Shown here one piece after another: positions 1 through 10,462 of a DNA stretch of 55,975 bases. Every line of letters begins with the position of its first letter. The first letter of the stretch is position 1. A model generated the notes under the pieces. It did not search any database and was not told the origin of the DNA. It saw nothing but the letters and a program-made list of their open reading frames with translations. The stretch is from Vibrio fujianensis (GTDB lineage Bacteria > Pseudomonadota > Gammaproteobacteria > Enterobacterales > Vibrionaceae), in the NCBI RefSeq assembly GCF_002749895.1, contig NZ_NBUS01000036.1:65108-121082 (forward strand). The letters are read 5' to 3'. A program made the position numbers and the translations under genes.

Positions 1-1
1 A

Positions 2-133
2 GTGTTAACCGAAGAGTGGCGTCTTGCTCCTCCGCCGCTAGAAGTCGCTTATTTTTGTGATCAAGTTGATGACGTCAAAAGTCAAGCTGCGCGAGTGGAA
101 GTAAAACTGAATCAGTTACTGGAAAAAGTATGA
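2..133 (+). CDS. ubiJ: UbiJ C-terminal end (partial gene)
   Basis: The window opens inside this gene. The frame ending in TGA at 131-133 translates to a 43-residue tail containing [12 protein letters not shown] and a charged coiled-coil-like end, which resembles the C-terminus of UbiJ. UbiJ is the SCP2-domain lipid-binding accessory factor of the aerobic ubiquinone-synthesis complex. Its stop codon overlaps the ATG of ubiB (ATGA arrangement), as expected for the ubiE-ubiJ-ubiB operon, so translational coupling is likely. The SCP2 domain itself lies upstream of the window and cannot be checked. Confidence 0.85.
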   Translation: MLTEEWRLAPPPLEVAYFCDQVDDVKSQAARVEVKLNQLLEKV

Positions 134-1761
134 CTCTTGCAGAACTAAAACGTTTATATCGCATCATTAAAGTACAGCTCGAATATGGTTTAGATGAACT
201 ACTACCTGAACATCGGTTAACCAAAGCCCCTATTTTAGCTCGTCAATCTCTTTTTTGGATCCGCAACCAACATAGTGATAAACCGCTTGGCGAACGGTTG
301 CGCCTTGCGCTACAAGAGCTTGGGCCGGTGTGGATAAAATTTGGTCAGATGATGTCGACGCGTCGCGATCTCTTTCCTCCTCATATCGCGGATCAATTGG
401 CATTACTGCAAGATAAAGTTGCCCCGTTTGATGGTAAGTTAGCCAAACAGCAGATGGAACAGGCATTGGGTGGGCCACTTGAAACTTGGTTTGATGATTT
501 TGATATTCAACCCTTGGCCTCAGCTTCGATAGCGCAAGTACATACGGCAAAACTGAAGTCGAATGGGCGGGACATTGTATTGAAGGTGATTCGTCCTGAC
601 ATTCGCCCTGTGATTAATGCAGATATCAAACTCATGTACCGCTTGGCTCGGATCATCGCCAAAGCGACAGAAGAATCTCGTCGTTTAAAGCCTGTGGAAG
701 TGGTGCGTGAATATGAGAAAACCTTGCTCGATGAATTAGACCTTCGTCGTGAAGCGGCAAATGCTATCCAGTTAAGGCGTAATTTTGAGCAGAGTGAAGA
801 ACTCTATGTTCCTGAAGTGATTACCGATTTTAGTAATCAAACGGTGATGGTTTCTGAGCGAATATATGGCATTCAAGTTTCAGATTTAGAAACATTACAC
901 GCCAACGGAACTAACATGAAATTGCTAGCAGAGCGTGGCGTTAGCGTTTTCTTTACTCAAGTTTTCCGAGACAGTTTTTTCCACGCAGATATGCATCCTG
1001 GCAATGTTTTTGTTAACCCTCTGCATCCAGAAAATCCACAATGGATTGGATTAGACTGTGGTATCGTTGGCACACTGAATGCGGAGGATAAGCGTTATTT
1101 AGCGGAAAACTTTTTAGCTTTTTTTAATCGTGATTACCGTAAAGTCGCTCAATTGCATGTCGATTCTGGCTGGGTCCCGCACGATACAAACATTGATGAG
1201 TTTGAAGTGGCGATTCGTATTGTTTGTGAACCGATTTTTGCCAAACCTTTATGTGAAATTTCATTTGGTCATGTGTTGCTCAACCTGTTTAATACCGCAA
1301 GGCGATTCGAAATGGAAGTTCAGCCCCAGTTGGTTTTATTACAAAAAACATTATTGTACGTTGAAGGGTTAGGTCGTCAGCTTTACCCCCAATTAGATTT
1401 ATGGCAAACAGCGAAGCCGTTTTTAGAAAAATGGATGATGCAGCAAGTTGGTCCGCAAGCGGTGATCAATGCGGTAAAAGAAAAAGCACCATTATGGGCT
1501 GAAAAATTACCAGAACTCCCAGAGCTTCTCTATGAGAGTTTAAAGCAAGGGAAAAACTTGAACATACGGGTCGAAGAGCTTTATCAAGGCTATCGAGCTT
1601 CGAAACGACAACAGTCGACTGGGCAGTTTTTATTTGGTGTTGGCGCAACTTTCATCGTATGCTCAGCACTATTATTTAGCCATTCTCCACCGCTTGCAGC
1701 AGGCACCGTTTTTGTTGGAGCGATAAGTTGGTGGTTAAGTTGGCGGGCTTACCGTCGATAA
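130..1761 (+). CDS. ubiB: UbiB, ubiquinone biosynthesis atypical kinase/ATPase
   Basis: This is a 543-residue member of the ABC1/ADCK/UbiB atypical kinase family, which supports assembly and function of the membrane-associated ubiquinone-synthesis complex. Family marks are visible: the KFGQ motif at residues 70-73, the alanine-rich loop ([10 protein letters not shown]), the lysine of VLKV, the [10 protein letters not shown] segment, the catalytic-type HADMHPGNV loop and the metal-binding DCG. The C-terminus carries two hydrophobic segments (about 500-516 and 520-538) that anchor UbiB in the inner membrane. The length matches the usual 540-550 residues. The start overlaps the ubiJ stop, and tatA follows 55 bp later in the same direction, as in related gammaproteobacteria. 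Confidence 0.97.
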   Translation: MTLAELKRLYRIIKVQLEYGLDELLPEHRLTKAPILARQSLFWIRNQHSDKPLGERLRLALQELGPVWIKFGQMMSTRRDLFPPHIADQLALLQDKVAPFDGKLAKQQMEQALGGPLETWFDDFDIQPLASASIAQVHTAKLKSNGRDIVLKVIRPDIRPVINADIKLMYRLARIIAKATEESRRLKPVEVVREYEKTLLDELDLRREAANAIQLRRNFEQSEELYVPEVITDFSNQTVMVSERIYGIQVSDLETLHANGTNMKLLAERGVSVFFTQVFRDSFFHADMHPGNVFVNPLHPENPQWIGLDCGIVGTLNAEDKRYLAENFLAFFNRDYRKVAQLHVDSGWVPHDTNIDEFEVAIRIVCEPIFAKPLCEISFGHVLLNLFNTARRFEMEVQPQLVLLQKTLLYVEGLGRQLYPQLDLWQTAKPFLEKWMMQQVGPQAVINAVKEKAPLWAEKLPELPELLYESLKQGKNLNIRVEELYQGYRASKRQQSTGQFLFGVGATFIVCSALLFSHSPPLAAGTVFVGAISWWLSWRAYRR

Positions 1762-1816
1762 AGCAGATTATTTTTATAATCAATCATTGTGTAACATATA
1801 ACCCGAGGTAAAAAGC

Positions 1817-2059
1817 ATGGGTGGTATTAGTATTTGGCAACTTCTTATTATTGCCGTGATTGTCGTTTTGTTATTTGGTACGAAAAAACTACGTGGCATC
1901 GGCAGTGATCTCGGTAGTGCAGTAAAGGGCTTTAAAAAAGCCATGGCTGAAGATGAAGCAAGTAAGCCAGAGCAAGATGCTGATTTTGAATCAAAAAATT
2001 TACAGCAGAAGAAAACTGAGCACTCAAGCGAGTCTCAAAAAGACAAAGAGCAGGCATAA
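1817..2059 (+). CDS. tatA: TatA, twin-arginine translocase pore subunit
   Basis: This 80-residue protein is the multimerising channel subunit of the Tat pathway, which exports folded, often cofactor-loaded proteins. It has the TatA layout: an N-terminal membrane helix at about residues 3-20 ([18 protein letters not shown]), the FGTKKLR hinge, an amphipathic helix containing [10 protein letters not shown], and a polar disordered tail. The ATG is preceded by an AGGT-type ribosome site. tatB follows after only 3 bp. The [13 protein letters not shown] segment is typical of TatA rather than TatB. Confidence 0.97.
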   Translation: MGGISIWQLLIIAVIVVLLFGTKKLRGIGSDLGSAVKGFKKAMAEDEASKPEQDADFESKNLQQKKTEHSSESQKDKEQA

Positions 2060-2062
2060 ATC

Positions 2063-2485
2063 GTGTTTGATATCGGTTTTTGGGAACTGATATTAATTTC
2101 GGTGGTGGCACTGGTGGTGCTTGGTCCGGAGCGTTTACCTCATGCGATTCGTAGTGTGACTAAATTTATTGCTGCGGCGAAGGGGATGGCCAATAGCGTA
2201 AAAGATGAGCTAGCCCATGAGCTTAAAGTTCAAGAGTTGCAAGAACATTTACGTAAAGCTGAGCAACTCGGGATGAAAAACTTATCACCAGAATTGCAAG
2301 AATCAGTGGATAAGCTAAAACAGGCAGCACAGGAGGTGCAACGTCCTTACGCTTCAGCGGATAGAGCCTCGGCAAAGACTGGCGCTGGTTCTGATTCATC
2401 GGCCAGTGAGGGGGATCAGGCACAGCCGTCGTCACCCCGTTCGGCTCAATCTGCCGAAAAAGTGCCGAAACACCACACCGATTAA
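2063..2485 (+). CDS. tatB: TatB, twin-arginine translocase receptor subunit
   Basis: This 140-residue protein partners TatC in the receptor that recognises twin-arginine signal peptides. It has the TatB-type N-terminal helix [20 protein letters not shown] followed by GPERLP, a long charged amphipathic helix, and a low-complexity Ser/Ala/Gln-rich tail from about residue 95. The start codon is GTG, 3 bp after the tatA stop. The FDIGFWEL opening is highly conserved in TatB and fixes this start. A stem-loop terminator lies between it and tatC. Confidence 0.96.
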   Translation: MFDIGFWELILISVVALVVLGPERLPHAIRSVTKFIAAAKGMANSVKDELAHELKVQELQEHLRKAEQLGMKNLSPELQESVDKLKQAAQEVQRPYASADRASAKTGAGSDSSASEGDQAQPSSPRSAQSAEKVPKHHTD

Positions 2486-2504
2486 TTCAGATATTTGTAT
2501 TTAT

Positions 2505-2539
2505 AAAAGAGTGGTGGCCTGAAACTACCACTCTTTTTT
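2505..2539 (+). terminator. Stem-loop between tatB and tatC
   Basis: A 10-bp perfect stem (AAAGAGTGGT paired with ACCACTCTTT) with an 11-base loop ends in a T-run. It has the form of a factor-independent terminator but lies inside the tat operon, 20 bp before tatC. It may reduce read-through from tatAB into tatC. An mRNA-stabilising hairpin is the alternative. Confidence 0.7.
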
Positions 2540-2559
2540 CAACGCTTGTTGAGGTTTCC

Positions 2560-3309
2560 ATGTCATCCGTCGAACAGACTCAGCCGTTAATTAGCCATTT
2601 GTTGGAATTGCGCGATCGATTGTTACGCAGTATTGCTGCGGTAATTTTAGTCTTTATCGGTTTAATTTATTTTTCTAATCATATCTATGAATTTGTTTCT
2701 CGCCCTTTGGTTGAACGCTTACCCGAAGGGGCAACGATGATTGCGACCGATGTGGCATCTCCTTTTTTTACCCCACTTAAATTGACATTAATTGCCGCGG
2801 TGTTTTTGTCTGTGCCTTACATTCTTTATCAGGTATGGGCTTTTGTGGCACCAGGTCTATATAAACATGAACGACGACTCATTTTTCCGTTACTGATGTC
2901 TAGCTCTCTGCTGTTTTATTGTGGCGTCGCATTTGCCTATTTTGTGGTGTTTCCGCTGGTGTTTGGCTTTTTTACTGCCATTTCTCTTGGTGGTGTTGAG
3001 TTTGCCACTGACATTGCCAGTTATTTAGATTTCGTACTCGCCTTATTTTTAGCCTTTGGTATCGCTTTTGAAGTGCCAGTGGCGATTATTCTCTTGTGCT
3101 GGACAGGGGCGACAACGCCCAAAGCGTTAGCCGCCAAACGCCCGTATATTGTGGTTGCTGCATTTGTGGTGGGGATGTTACTTACGCCACCGGATATAAT
3201 TTCGCAAACCTTGCTGGCTATTCCGATGTGTTTGCTATTTGAGGTTGGGCTATTTTTTGCGCGCTTCTACGGTCAACGAGGACAAGATGAAGAGCAAGAA
3301 ACGCAATAA
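2560..3309 (+). CDS. tatC: TatC, twin-arginine translocase core subunit
   Basis: This 249-residue polytopic inner-membrane protein is the signal-peptide-binding core of the Tat translocase. The N-terminus has the conserved [16 protein letters not shown] segment. The expected six membrane helices can be picked out, including [25 protein letters not shown], which contains the conserved glutamate in the first periplasmic/cytoplasmic region, and the [15 protein letters not shown] helix. The length is close to E. coli TatC (258). The spacing of 74 bp from tatB includes a terminator-like hairpin. tatD is convergent downstream rather than co-directional as in E. coli. Confidence 0.97.
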   Translation: MSSVEQTQPLISHLLELRDRLLRSIAAVILVFIGLIYFSNHIYEFVSRPLVERLPEGATMIATDVASPFFTPLKLTLIAAVFLSVPYILYQVWAFVAPGLYKHERRLIFPLLMSSSLLFYCGVAFAYFVVFPLVFGFFTAISLGGVEFATDIASYLDFVLALFLAFGIAFEVPVAIILLCWTGATTPKALAAKRPYIVVAAFVVGMLLTPPDIISQTLLAIPMCLLFEVGLFFARFYGQRGQDEEQETQ

Positions 3310-3374
3310 CAAAGGCGAACAAATCGGCGTGTTGATATTGTTTGGTTTTTTAATCCGGCCAAGTGGGCGTTGCA

Positions 3375-3414
3375 GGTATGACTACAAATTAACGGGTATG
3401 ATTACAAATTAAAG
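3375..3414. repeat. Two-copy 20-bp tandem repeat at the tatC/tatD junction
   Basis: GGTATGACTACAAATTAACG is followed directly by GGTATGATTACAAATTAAAG, giving two head-to-tail 20-bp copies with two mismatches. The second copy contains the tatD stop codon and its last codons. It looks like a small local duplication and no function is evident. Confidence 0.8.
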
Positions 3415-4163
3415 AGTTGTTTTGCGTTGTTTGTCGTCACACGATCTACTTCTGATAATTCTATTGAGCGTAATTCGGCAATACGCTCGGCAACCAAGCG
3501 GGTGTAAGCGGGTTCGTTGCGCTTTCCTCGATGTGGAACAGGTGCGAGGTAAGGGCAGTCTGTTTCTAGAATCACATAATCGAGATCTAAGTGTGGGATA
3601 ACTTTATCCATGCCACCATTTTTAAAGGTACTGACGCCACCTAAACCAAGATGAAAACCGAGCGCATTGATCGCTTGTGCTTGCTCTTTCGTTCCGCCAA
3701 AGCAATGAAAAACGCCACGCAATTGACCGTTTTGTTCTTGTTTAAGAAGCGTTAACGTTTCTTCAATGGAATCACGAGTATGAATCACCACCGGAAGGTT
3801 AAGACTTTTCGCCCAGTTTAATTGAGTAATAAAGGCCATTTCCTGCTCGATCCGATAGGTTTTATCCCAGTAGAGATCGATGCCGATTTCTCCTACCGCA
3901 ATAAACGCTCGCTGGCTTAACCATCGTTCAATTGTGGCTAAGGTCTGTGTAACCTCTTGATTAACATAACAAGGATGCAACCCCATCATTGAGCGGCATA
4001 GCGTGGGGTAGGCATCCTCCGTCGCGAGCATCGGAGCAATTGAATCGAGATCAATATTTGGCATTAGTATCTGCTCAATTCCTTGTTCAAGTGCGCGTTG
4101 GATGACTAGCTCTCGATCATGATCAAATTCGTTGGCGTAGATATGGGCATGGGTATCAATCAT
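3402..4163 (-). CDS. tatD: TatD family metal-dependent DNase
   Basis: This 253-residue TIM-barrel hydrolase belongs to the TatD family. These enzymes are 3'-5' exonucleases linked to DNA repair and quality control; despite the name they are not needed for Tat export. Metal-binding marks are present: MIDTHAH at the N-terminus, the GEIGID glutamate motif, VVIHTRD, FHCFGG and ETDCPYLAP. The gene lies convergent to tatC, its stop falling within a 20-bp tandem repeat. Vibrios carry several TatD paralogues (for example YcfH and YjjV types), so the exact orthology is inferred from position next to tatC. Confidence 0.9.
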   Translation of the reverse strand: MIDTHAHIYANEFDHDRELVIQRALEQGIEQILMPNIDLDSIAPMLATEDAYPTLCRSMMGLHPCYVNQEVTQTLATIERWLSQRAFIAVGEIGIDLYWDKTYRIEQEMAFITQLNWAKSLNLPVVIHTRDSIEETLTLLKQEQNGQLRGVFHCFGGTKEQAQAINALGFHLGLGGVSTFKNGGMDKVIPHLDLDYVILETDCPYLAPVPHRGKRNEPAYTRLVAERIAELRSIELSEVDRVTTNNAKQLFNL

Positions 4164-4338
4164 AGAGCCTTCATTTAGTGAGTCAGATTTAAATCAGGCT
4201 TGATAGTATACGTGAGCATAAACAAGAGATCATTTTTGTATTTTCATCGATAGATCCTAGCGCGCAATCATCAGAGTGATATGATCGGGTTAATATTTCC
4301 AATAATGCTCGCTATCATGGTTTCTTGTGGGTAAGTGA

Positions 4339-5403
<1,065 letters not shown>

Positions 5404-5587
5404 TTTTACAATGAAGGACTTAAAGGCGAGTTGTGTGCTCGCTTTTTCGATCATATCGTCGATTTAGCCAGCTCATTTCCCTTGTGATTAGGCTGCTTTT
5501 ATCCAATTAAATTTGTGATATTGATTGAATTTATCGAGGCCTTTTAACTTAAATGATATTTTTTATCATTTAGAACTTGACTCACCA

Positions 5588-5606
5588 ATGATAATGATTA
5601 TTATTA
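5588..5606. promoter_or_regulatory. Fur box and promoter of ryhB
   Basis: ATGATAATGATTATTATTA is an almost ideal Fur operator. It overlaps a promoter with -35 TTGACT (5577-5582) and -10 TATTAT (5599-5604) with a 16-bp spacer, which would start transcription near 5611. Iron-loaded Fur bound here would block the promoter. Confidence 0.85.
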
Positions 5607-5610
5607 ACCT

Positions 5611-5829
5611 TGTCTTAGGGAATAAATAACGTCAACTCATTGATTGCTTTCTGTTCTTGAAGGGGCCTTCAAGTCGCTATTAGCAGTAGAGAGGAAACGC
5701 GATTTTGTTCTTTTTGGCACGACATTGCTCACATTGCTTCCAGTGTAATATTTAGCTTTATGGAAAGTTGATCACTGAATTGACTTCACCTTGTATTGCT
5801 AGGCGACATCTTCGGGTGTCGCTTTTTTT
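5611..5829 (+). ncRNA. ryhB: RyhB iron-responsive small RNA
   Basis: The segment 5717-5744 (GCACGACATTGCTCACATTG and onward to CTTCCAGT) matches the conserved core of E. coli RyhB that pairs with mRNAs of iron-using proteins. It lies between a Fur-controlled promoter and a terminator with stem GCGACATC/GGTGTCGC followed by seven T (5803-5829). The predicted length of about 219 nt fits the long Vibrio form of RyhB rather than the 90-nt enterobacterial one. With Hfq it should repress non-essential iron proteins under iron starvation. The 5' end is inferred from the promoter. Confidence 0.93.
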
Positions 5830-6052
5830 ATGCCTGTTATTCACTACGTTGTTAGTAAAGTGAATGAAAGTTAGCCGATCAATATCGTTTTCTTTGCTAT
5901 TGATCTTAAACCAAGCAAAAGGATATCGAGTATCTTTTCCACAGAGCATGATCGCAAAAGGATCATTGGTGTTTTTAGTGATCCTGATTAAATTTCTTAA
6001 AAAACAAGTTGTTATGTTTTAAGTGTTCTGGGTGTTTGCTTGATATTAACAT

Positions 6053-6085
6053 TGTGGATAAAATGTATGAACAGACTTATCCACA
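6053..6085. promoter_or_regulatory. Inverted pair of perfect DnaA boxes upstream of polA
   Basis: TGTGGATAA (6053-6061) and TTATCCACA (6077-6085) are both exact DnaA boxes in inverted orientation, 15 bp apart. A weaker TTTTCCACA lies at 5935-5943. They sit about 130-160 bp before polA. DnaA control of polA has been described in E. coli, so a similar role here is plausible; binding is not shown by sequence alone. Confidence 0.65.
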
Positions 6086-6210
6086 GATTGGTGATTCATT
6101 AGACAGAATGAGGCTGTTGTAAGCTGGGCCGATTGGATGAGCTAGCATGGAAACCTAACGGTAGTCGTGGCATCCTAAGCACCTATTGTTGCTGATCGGA
6201 TAACAAAACT

Positions 6211-9000
6211 ATGGCTCGTATCCCTGATAACCCTCTTATTTTGATTGATGGCTCTTCCTATTTATACCGTGCATTCCATGCCTATCCTGGCACGATGAGT
6301 AATGGTGAAATTCCAACCAATGCCATTTATGGGGTCGTAAATATGGTACGAGCCATGATGCGCCAATTTGCGTCTGATCGTATTGCGGTTATTTTTGATG
6401 CGAAAGGTAAAACATTCCGCGATCAAATGTATGATCAATATAAGGCCAATCGGCCACCAATGCCGGATGATCTTCGTTGCCAAATTGAACCGCTGCATCA
6501 GATTATTCGGGCTATGGGTTTACCTTTGCTTTCTATTGAAGGGGTGGAAGCGGATGATGTGATAGGGACGCTGGCTCATCAGGCATCACAGGCAGGAATG
6601 CCGGTACTGATCAGTACCGGTGATAAAGACATGGCCCAATTAGCGAACGATCATGTCACCTTGATTAACACCATGACCAATGTTGTGATGGATCGTGAGG
6701 GCGTGATTGATAAATTTGGTATTCCGCCAGAATTGATCATCGATTATCTCGCTTTGATGGGGGATAAAGTGGATAACATTCCTGGTGTTCCGGGCGTAGG
6801 TGAAAAAACCGCAACGGCTCTTTTACAAGGCATCGGCGGTTTAAGTGATTTATATGATAACTTAGATAAAATTGCTGAATTAGGCTTTCGTGGTTCGAAA
6901 AGCATGGCGAAAAAGTTGGAAGAGCATCGTGATAATGCTCAGCTTTCTTACCAGCTTGCGACAATTAAGCGTGATGTTGAACTGGCTTGCACACCGGAAT
7001 CGCTATTAAAAGCAACGCCTGATCGTGATACTTTAATTGAGTTATATGGCAAGTTTGCCTTTAAATCTTGGTTAACCGAGTTGTTAGAAGGCGGCAGTGG
7101 TGTGGTGGAAGCAATAGAAAGAAAAAGCCCGCTAACAGAAGGTGTACAGCCTGGCGTTGTCAGCAACTCACCCGCAATCAATATTGATCGTAGCCAATAC
7201 GAAACGATTTTAGATGAGCAACATTTTCATCGTTGGATGGAAAAGCTAAAACAGGCCGAAGTTTTTGCCTTTGATACCGAAACCGATAGTCTTGATTACA
7301 TGGTGGCTAATTTAGTTGGGCTATCCTTTGCGGTTGCAGAGGGCGAAGCTGCTTATGTGCCTGTCGCGCATGATTATCTGGATGCCCCTCAACAACTCGA
7401 TCGTGATTGGGTTCTGGCTCAGCTACAACCGCTATTGGAAGATGAACAGCAAGCGAAAGTAGGGCAAAACTTAAAGTATGATGCGAGTGTATTAGCGCGT
7501 TATTGTATCACCATGCGTGGTATTGCCCACGACACCATGTTAGCTTCCTATGTTTATAATAGCGTCGGCGGTAAGCATGATATGGATAGCTTAGCGTTAC
7601 GTTTTTTACAGCACAGCTGCATTTCTTTTGAGCAAGTTGCAGGCAAAGGTAAAAATCAACTCACCTTCAACCAAATAGAATTGGAACAAGCCTCTCCTTA
7701 TGCAGCAGAAGATGCCGATGTCACTTTGCGGCTGCATCATCGTTTGCAAGCGTTATTAACCGCAGATGAGAAACTCAACACGGTTTATCGTGAGATAGAA
7801 GTTCCATTGGTTCCGGTGCTTTCTCGTATGGAACGGACGGGAGTGTTCATCGATGACCAATTGCTCGCTATTCAATCCCAAGAAATTTCGCAACGTTTGG
7901 TGGAATTAGAACGTAAAGCGTACGACATTGCAGGGCAAGAGTTTAACTTAAGCTCTCCGAAACAACTGCAAACTATTTTATTTGAACAAATGAAATTACC
8001 CGTGGTGAAAAAAACGCCGTCAGGTACGCCTTCGACCAATGAAGAAGTGTTGCAAGAATTAGCGCTTGATTATCCGTTACCAGCGGTGATTCTCGAATAT
8101 CGTGGCTTAGCGAAACTGAAATCAACCTATACTGATAAACTACCCAAAATGATCAACCCGCGGACAGGGCGAGTGCATACCTCTTATCATCAAGCGGTCA
8201 CGGCAACCGGGCGTTTATCTTCGACCGATCCAAACTTGCAGAATATTCCGATTCGTAATCATGAAGGGCGTCGTATTCGTCAGGCTTTTATTGCGCCATC
8301 GGGGTGGAAAATCATGGCGGTTGACTATTCACAAATTGAATTACGGATTATGGCTCATCTGTCGGGCGACAAAGCTCTGTTAGAGGCGTTCCAACAAGGC
8401 AAAGATATCCATGCCGCCACCGCTGCAGAAATACTGGGTATTGGTATTGAGCAAGTGAGTTCTGAGCAACGTCGCCGAGCTAAAGCGGTCAACTTTGGGC
8501 TCATTTATGGTATGAGCGCTTTTGGATTAGCAAAACAACTGGGCATTCCTCGCTCTGAAGCTCAACATTATATGGATAAGTACTTTGAGCGTTATCCTGG
8601 CGTGATGCAATATATGGAAGAGACTCGTCGTACCGCCGCTGAGCAGGGGTATGTTGAAACCCTCTTTGGCCGTCGTCTTCATCTGCCTGAAATTAAATCT
8701 CGTAATGGAATGCGTCGTAAAGCGGCAGAGCGAGCAGCCATTAACGCACCGATGCAGGGCACGGCGGCAGATATCATTAAAAAAGCCATGTTATTGGTGG
8801 ATCACTGGATCGAAACAGAAGGCCAAGGTCGAGTGAAATTACTAATGCAAGTACACGATGAACTGGTATTTGAAGTCGAAGAGTCAGCTTTATCCGAAAT
8901 TGAAAGTAAAGTACAAGAATTGATGGAGTCAGCGGCAACGCTTAAGGTACCTTTAGTGGCCGAGACTGGGCATGGAAATAACTGGGATGAGGCGCATTAA
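6211..9000 (+). CDS. polA: DNA polymerase I
   Basis: This 929-residue enzyme removes RNA primers and fills gaps in replication and repair. All three domains are visible: the N-terminal 5'-3' exonuclease ([48 protein letters not shown]), the 3'-5' proofreading domain with an intact [12 protein letters not shown] motif, and the family A polymerase with [10 protein letters not shown] (about residue 705), the O-helix [13 protein letters not shown], and [10 protein letters not shown]. The length is nearly identical to E. coli Pol I (928). It is monocistronic, with DnaA boxes upstream and a strong terminator followed by the Spot 42 gene downstream. Confidence 0.99.
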   Translation: MARIPDNPLILIDGSSYLYRAFHAYPGTMSNGEIPTNAIYGVVNMVRAMMRQFASDRIAVIFDAKGKTFRDQMYDQYKANRPPMPDDLRCQIEPLHQIIRAMGLPLLSIEGVEADDVIGTLAHQASQAGMPVLISTGDKDMAQLANDHVTLINTMTNVVMDREGVIDKFGIPPELIIDYLALMGDKVDNIPGVPGVGEKTATALLQGIGGLSDLYDNLDKIAELGFRGSKSMAKKLEEHRDNAQLSYQLATIKRDVELACTPESLLKATPDRDTLIELYGKFAFKSWLTELLEGGSGVVEAIERKSPLTEGVQPGVVSNSPAINIDRSQYETILDEQHFHRWMEKLKQAEVFAFDTETDSLDYMVANLVGLSFAVAEGEAAYVPVAHDYLDAPQQLDRDWVLAQLQPLLEDEQQAKVGQNLKYDASVLARYCITMRGIAHDTMLASYVYNSVGGKHDMDSLALRFLQHSCISFEQVAGKGKNQLTFNQIELEQASPYAAEDADVTLRLHHRLQALLTADEKLNTVYREIEVPLVPVLSRMERTGVFIDDQLLAIQSQEISQRLVELERKAYDIAGQEFNLSSPKQLQTILFEQMKLPVVKKTPSGTPSTNEEVLQELALDYPLPAVILEYRGLAKLKSTYTDKLPKMINPRTGRVHTSYHQAVTATGRLSSTDPNLQNIPIRNHEGRRIRQAFIAPSGWKIMAVDYSQIELRIMAHLSGDKALLEAFQQGKDIHAATAAEILGIGIEQVSSEQRRRAKAVNFGLIYGMSAFGLAKQLGIPRSEAQHYMDKYFERYPGVMQYMEETRRTAAEQGYVETLFGRRLHLPEIKSRNGMRRKAAERAAINAPMQGTAADIIKKAMLLVDHWIETEGQGRVKLLMQVHDELVFEVEESALSEIESKVQELMESAATLKVPLVAETGHGNNWDEAH

Positions 9001-9035
9001 GTCTTAAAAAATCCTTTTTATCGCTTGAATCTATG

Positions 9036-9064
9036 AGCCAGCGCACAAACGTTGGCTTTTTTTT
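9036..9064 (+). terminator. polA terminator
   Basis: The stem AGCCAGCG/CGTTGGCT with a short loop is followed by eight T. It ends 36-64 bp after the polA stop and before the spf promoter. Confidence 0.85.
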
Positions 9065-9177
9065 ATACATAAAAAAATAAACGCATTTCAAACGCTTATG
9101 TTTTTTAACAAAAAATTAATGAAAAAAAACTACAAAAATGGTTTTCATTTCTGACCAATTGTTGTACATTTAATTTC

Positions 9178-9283
9178 GTAGGGTACAGAGGTAAGATGTT
9201 CTATCTTTCAGACCTTTTGTTTCACGTTATTGGATTAGGCTGATTCAGCCGCCCCAGTCACCTTTTGACTGGGGCGTTTTTTA
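9178..9283 (+). ncRNA. spf: Spot 42 small RNA
   Basis: The 5' part (GTAGGGTACAGAGGTAAGAT, then GTTCTATCTTTCAGACCTTTT) is nearly identical to E. coli Spot 42. It ends in the same GCCCCAGTC...GACTGGGGC terminator with a T-run (9250-9283). Spot 42 is an Hfq-dependent RNA that represses secondary catabolic genes and is itself repressed by CRP-cAMP in E. coli. A -10 TACATT (9165-9170) lies seven bases before the start. The polA-spf-yihA order is the same as in enterobacteria. Confidence 0.96.
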
Positions 9284-9494
9284 TTCGATTCTCTTTCATT
9301 TTCCCCGTTATTTTTGCTCACAAACGTTTCGCGTTACTTCGTTAAACACCCGGTTACTGATCACTGTAAAATGAATATAAATATCATTTCTGTAATTAAA
9401 CATTAATCACATTTCTTGTTTTTTCTAGATAGAAACTAAGTAATTGTTGTTGTGTGTTTTTCGCTAATATTCTGAATTTAATAACAATATGTTA

Positions 9495-9637
9495 TTGGCT
9501 ATAAAAACATGAGCCAATAAAGTTAATCTGCTGTAGGGTGTTGTAATTTAGACGGGTTTGAGGAATGCTAAAGGCATAATAATAATTACCTCCTATTTCT
9601 CTCCCGTTGCCCCACCAGGATGGTGGGGATTTTTATT
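9495..9637 (+). ncRNA. Candidate unannotated small RNA between spf and yihA
   Basis: A clear plus-strand terminator (stem CCCCACCA/TGGTGGGG at 9610-9628, then ATTTTTATT) has no plus-strand gene in front of it, since spf already ends at 9283 and yihA is on the other strand. A plausible promoter has -35 TTGGCT (9495-9500) and -10 TAAAGT (9518-9523) at 17-bp spacing. That predicts an RNA of about 108 nt from about 9530. It contains the C/U-rich stretch TACCTCCTATTTCTCTCCC, which could pair with Shine-Dalgarno sequences. The call is an inference from signals only. Confidence 0.45.
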
Positions 9638-9660
9638 GGTATGGCAGGAGCTGCTTATCT

Positions 9661-10320
9661 TTATTCAGCTGCGGGGATTTGGTTATTCTCTGCTTGTTGA
9701 GCTTCAAGCTGCTGTAATTGTGGGGCAAACCAAGTGTCTAGTTTTTGGCGCAACGTATCAACCCCAAGACCGTTTAATGAAGAAAAAACATCAACACTGA
9801 CATCACCGCCAAAGGTCAGAGCTTGCTCTCTGATTTTTAGCAGTTGTGCTTTACGTGCGCCACTTTTGAGCTTATCCGCTTTTGTTAGCAGTACTTGTAC
9901 CGGAATCGAACATTCCACCGCCCAAATAATCAGTTGTTGATCGAGATCCTTCATCGGATGGCGAATATCCATCAAAACTACGAGCCCTTTTAGACAAGCG
10001 CGCTGTTGTAAATACTCTCCCAATGATTGTTGCCACTTTTTCTTCATTTCGAGCGGTACTTGGGCGAATCCATATCCAGGAAGATCTACAATATGGCATC
10101 CATCCGTGACTTTAAACAGGTTAATTAACTGAGTTCGACCGGGGGTTTTACTGGTTTTAGCTAGGTTCTTTTGGTTAGTTAACCGATTGAGAGAACTTGA
10201 TTTTCCAGCATTAGAGCGTCCTGCAAACGCAATTTCGATACCTTCATCTTCTGGAAGATGGCGAATATCTGGGGCGCTGGTAATGAAATGCGTGTTTTGG
10301 TAATGAATTTTTACGCTCAC
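9661..10320 (-). CDS. yihA: YihA/EngB ribosome-assembly GTPase
   Basis: This 219-residue protein belongs to the TrmE-Era-EngA-EngB-Septin GTPase group and is needed for late assembly of the 50S subunit. The G1 motif GRSNAGKSS lies at residues 34-42, followed by G2 region TPGRTQ, G3 DLPGYGFA and G4 TKADK. The length is typical (about 210). It is transcribed towards spf, and a divergent cytochrome c4 gene lies upstream. No terminator with a T-run is seen on the minus strand right after its stop. Confidence 0.96.
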   Translation of the reverse strand: MSVKIHYQNTHFITSAPDIRHLPEDEGIEIAFAGRSNAGKSSSLNRLTNQKNLAKTSKTPGRTQLINLFKVTDGCHIVDLPGYGFAQVPLEMKKKWQQSLGEYLQQRACLKGLVVLMDIRHPMKDLDQQLIIWAVECSIPVQVLLTKADKLKSGARKAQLLKIREQALTFGGDVSVDVFSSLNGLGVDTLRQKLDTWFAPQLQQLEAQQAENNQIPAAE

Positions 10321-10462
10321 GGTTCTGTTAACTCCATCTCGACTTTTTTGTAGTCAATTGATTACTTTTTTGTGAATTTGTGTAAAATAAATGTGCTCGG
10401 AACGAGGTTGCTTATTGTACCATGAGTGGTACTGGAAGCTTGATAATTATAAATGGAATGTC

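Noticed and set aside
5758-5949. 63-residue minus-strand reading frame after hemB
   Set aside because: It overlaps the RyhB gene and its terminator on the opposite strand, has no ribosome site and no recognisable similarity.
9284-9660. CsrC-type RNA in the yihA neighbourhood
   Set aside because: Only two or three GGA triplets are visible; CsrB/C RNAs have many in hairpin loops.
9558-9800. 80-residue plus-strand reading frame
   Set aside because: It runs through a strong terminator and into yihA on the other strand, and starts with a non-ATG codon without a ribosome site.
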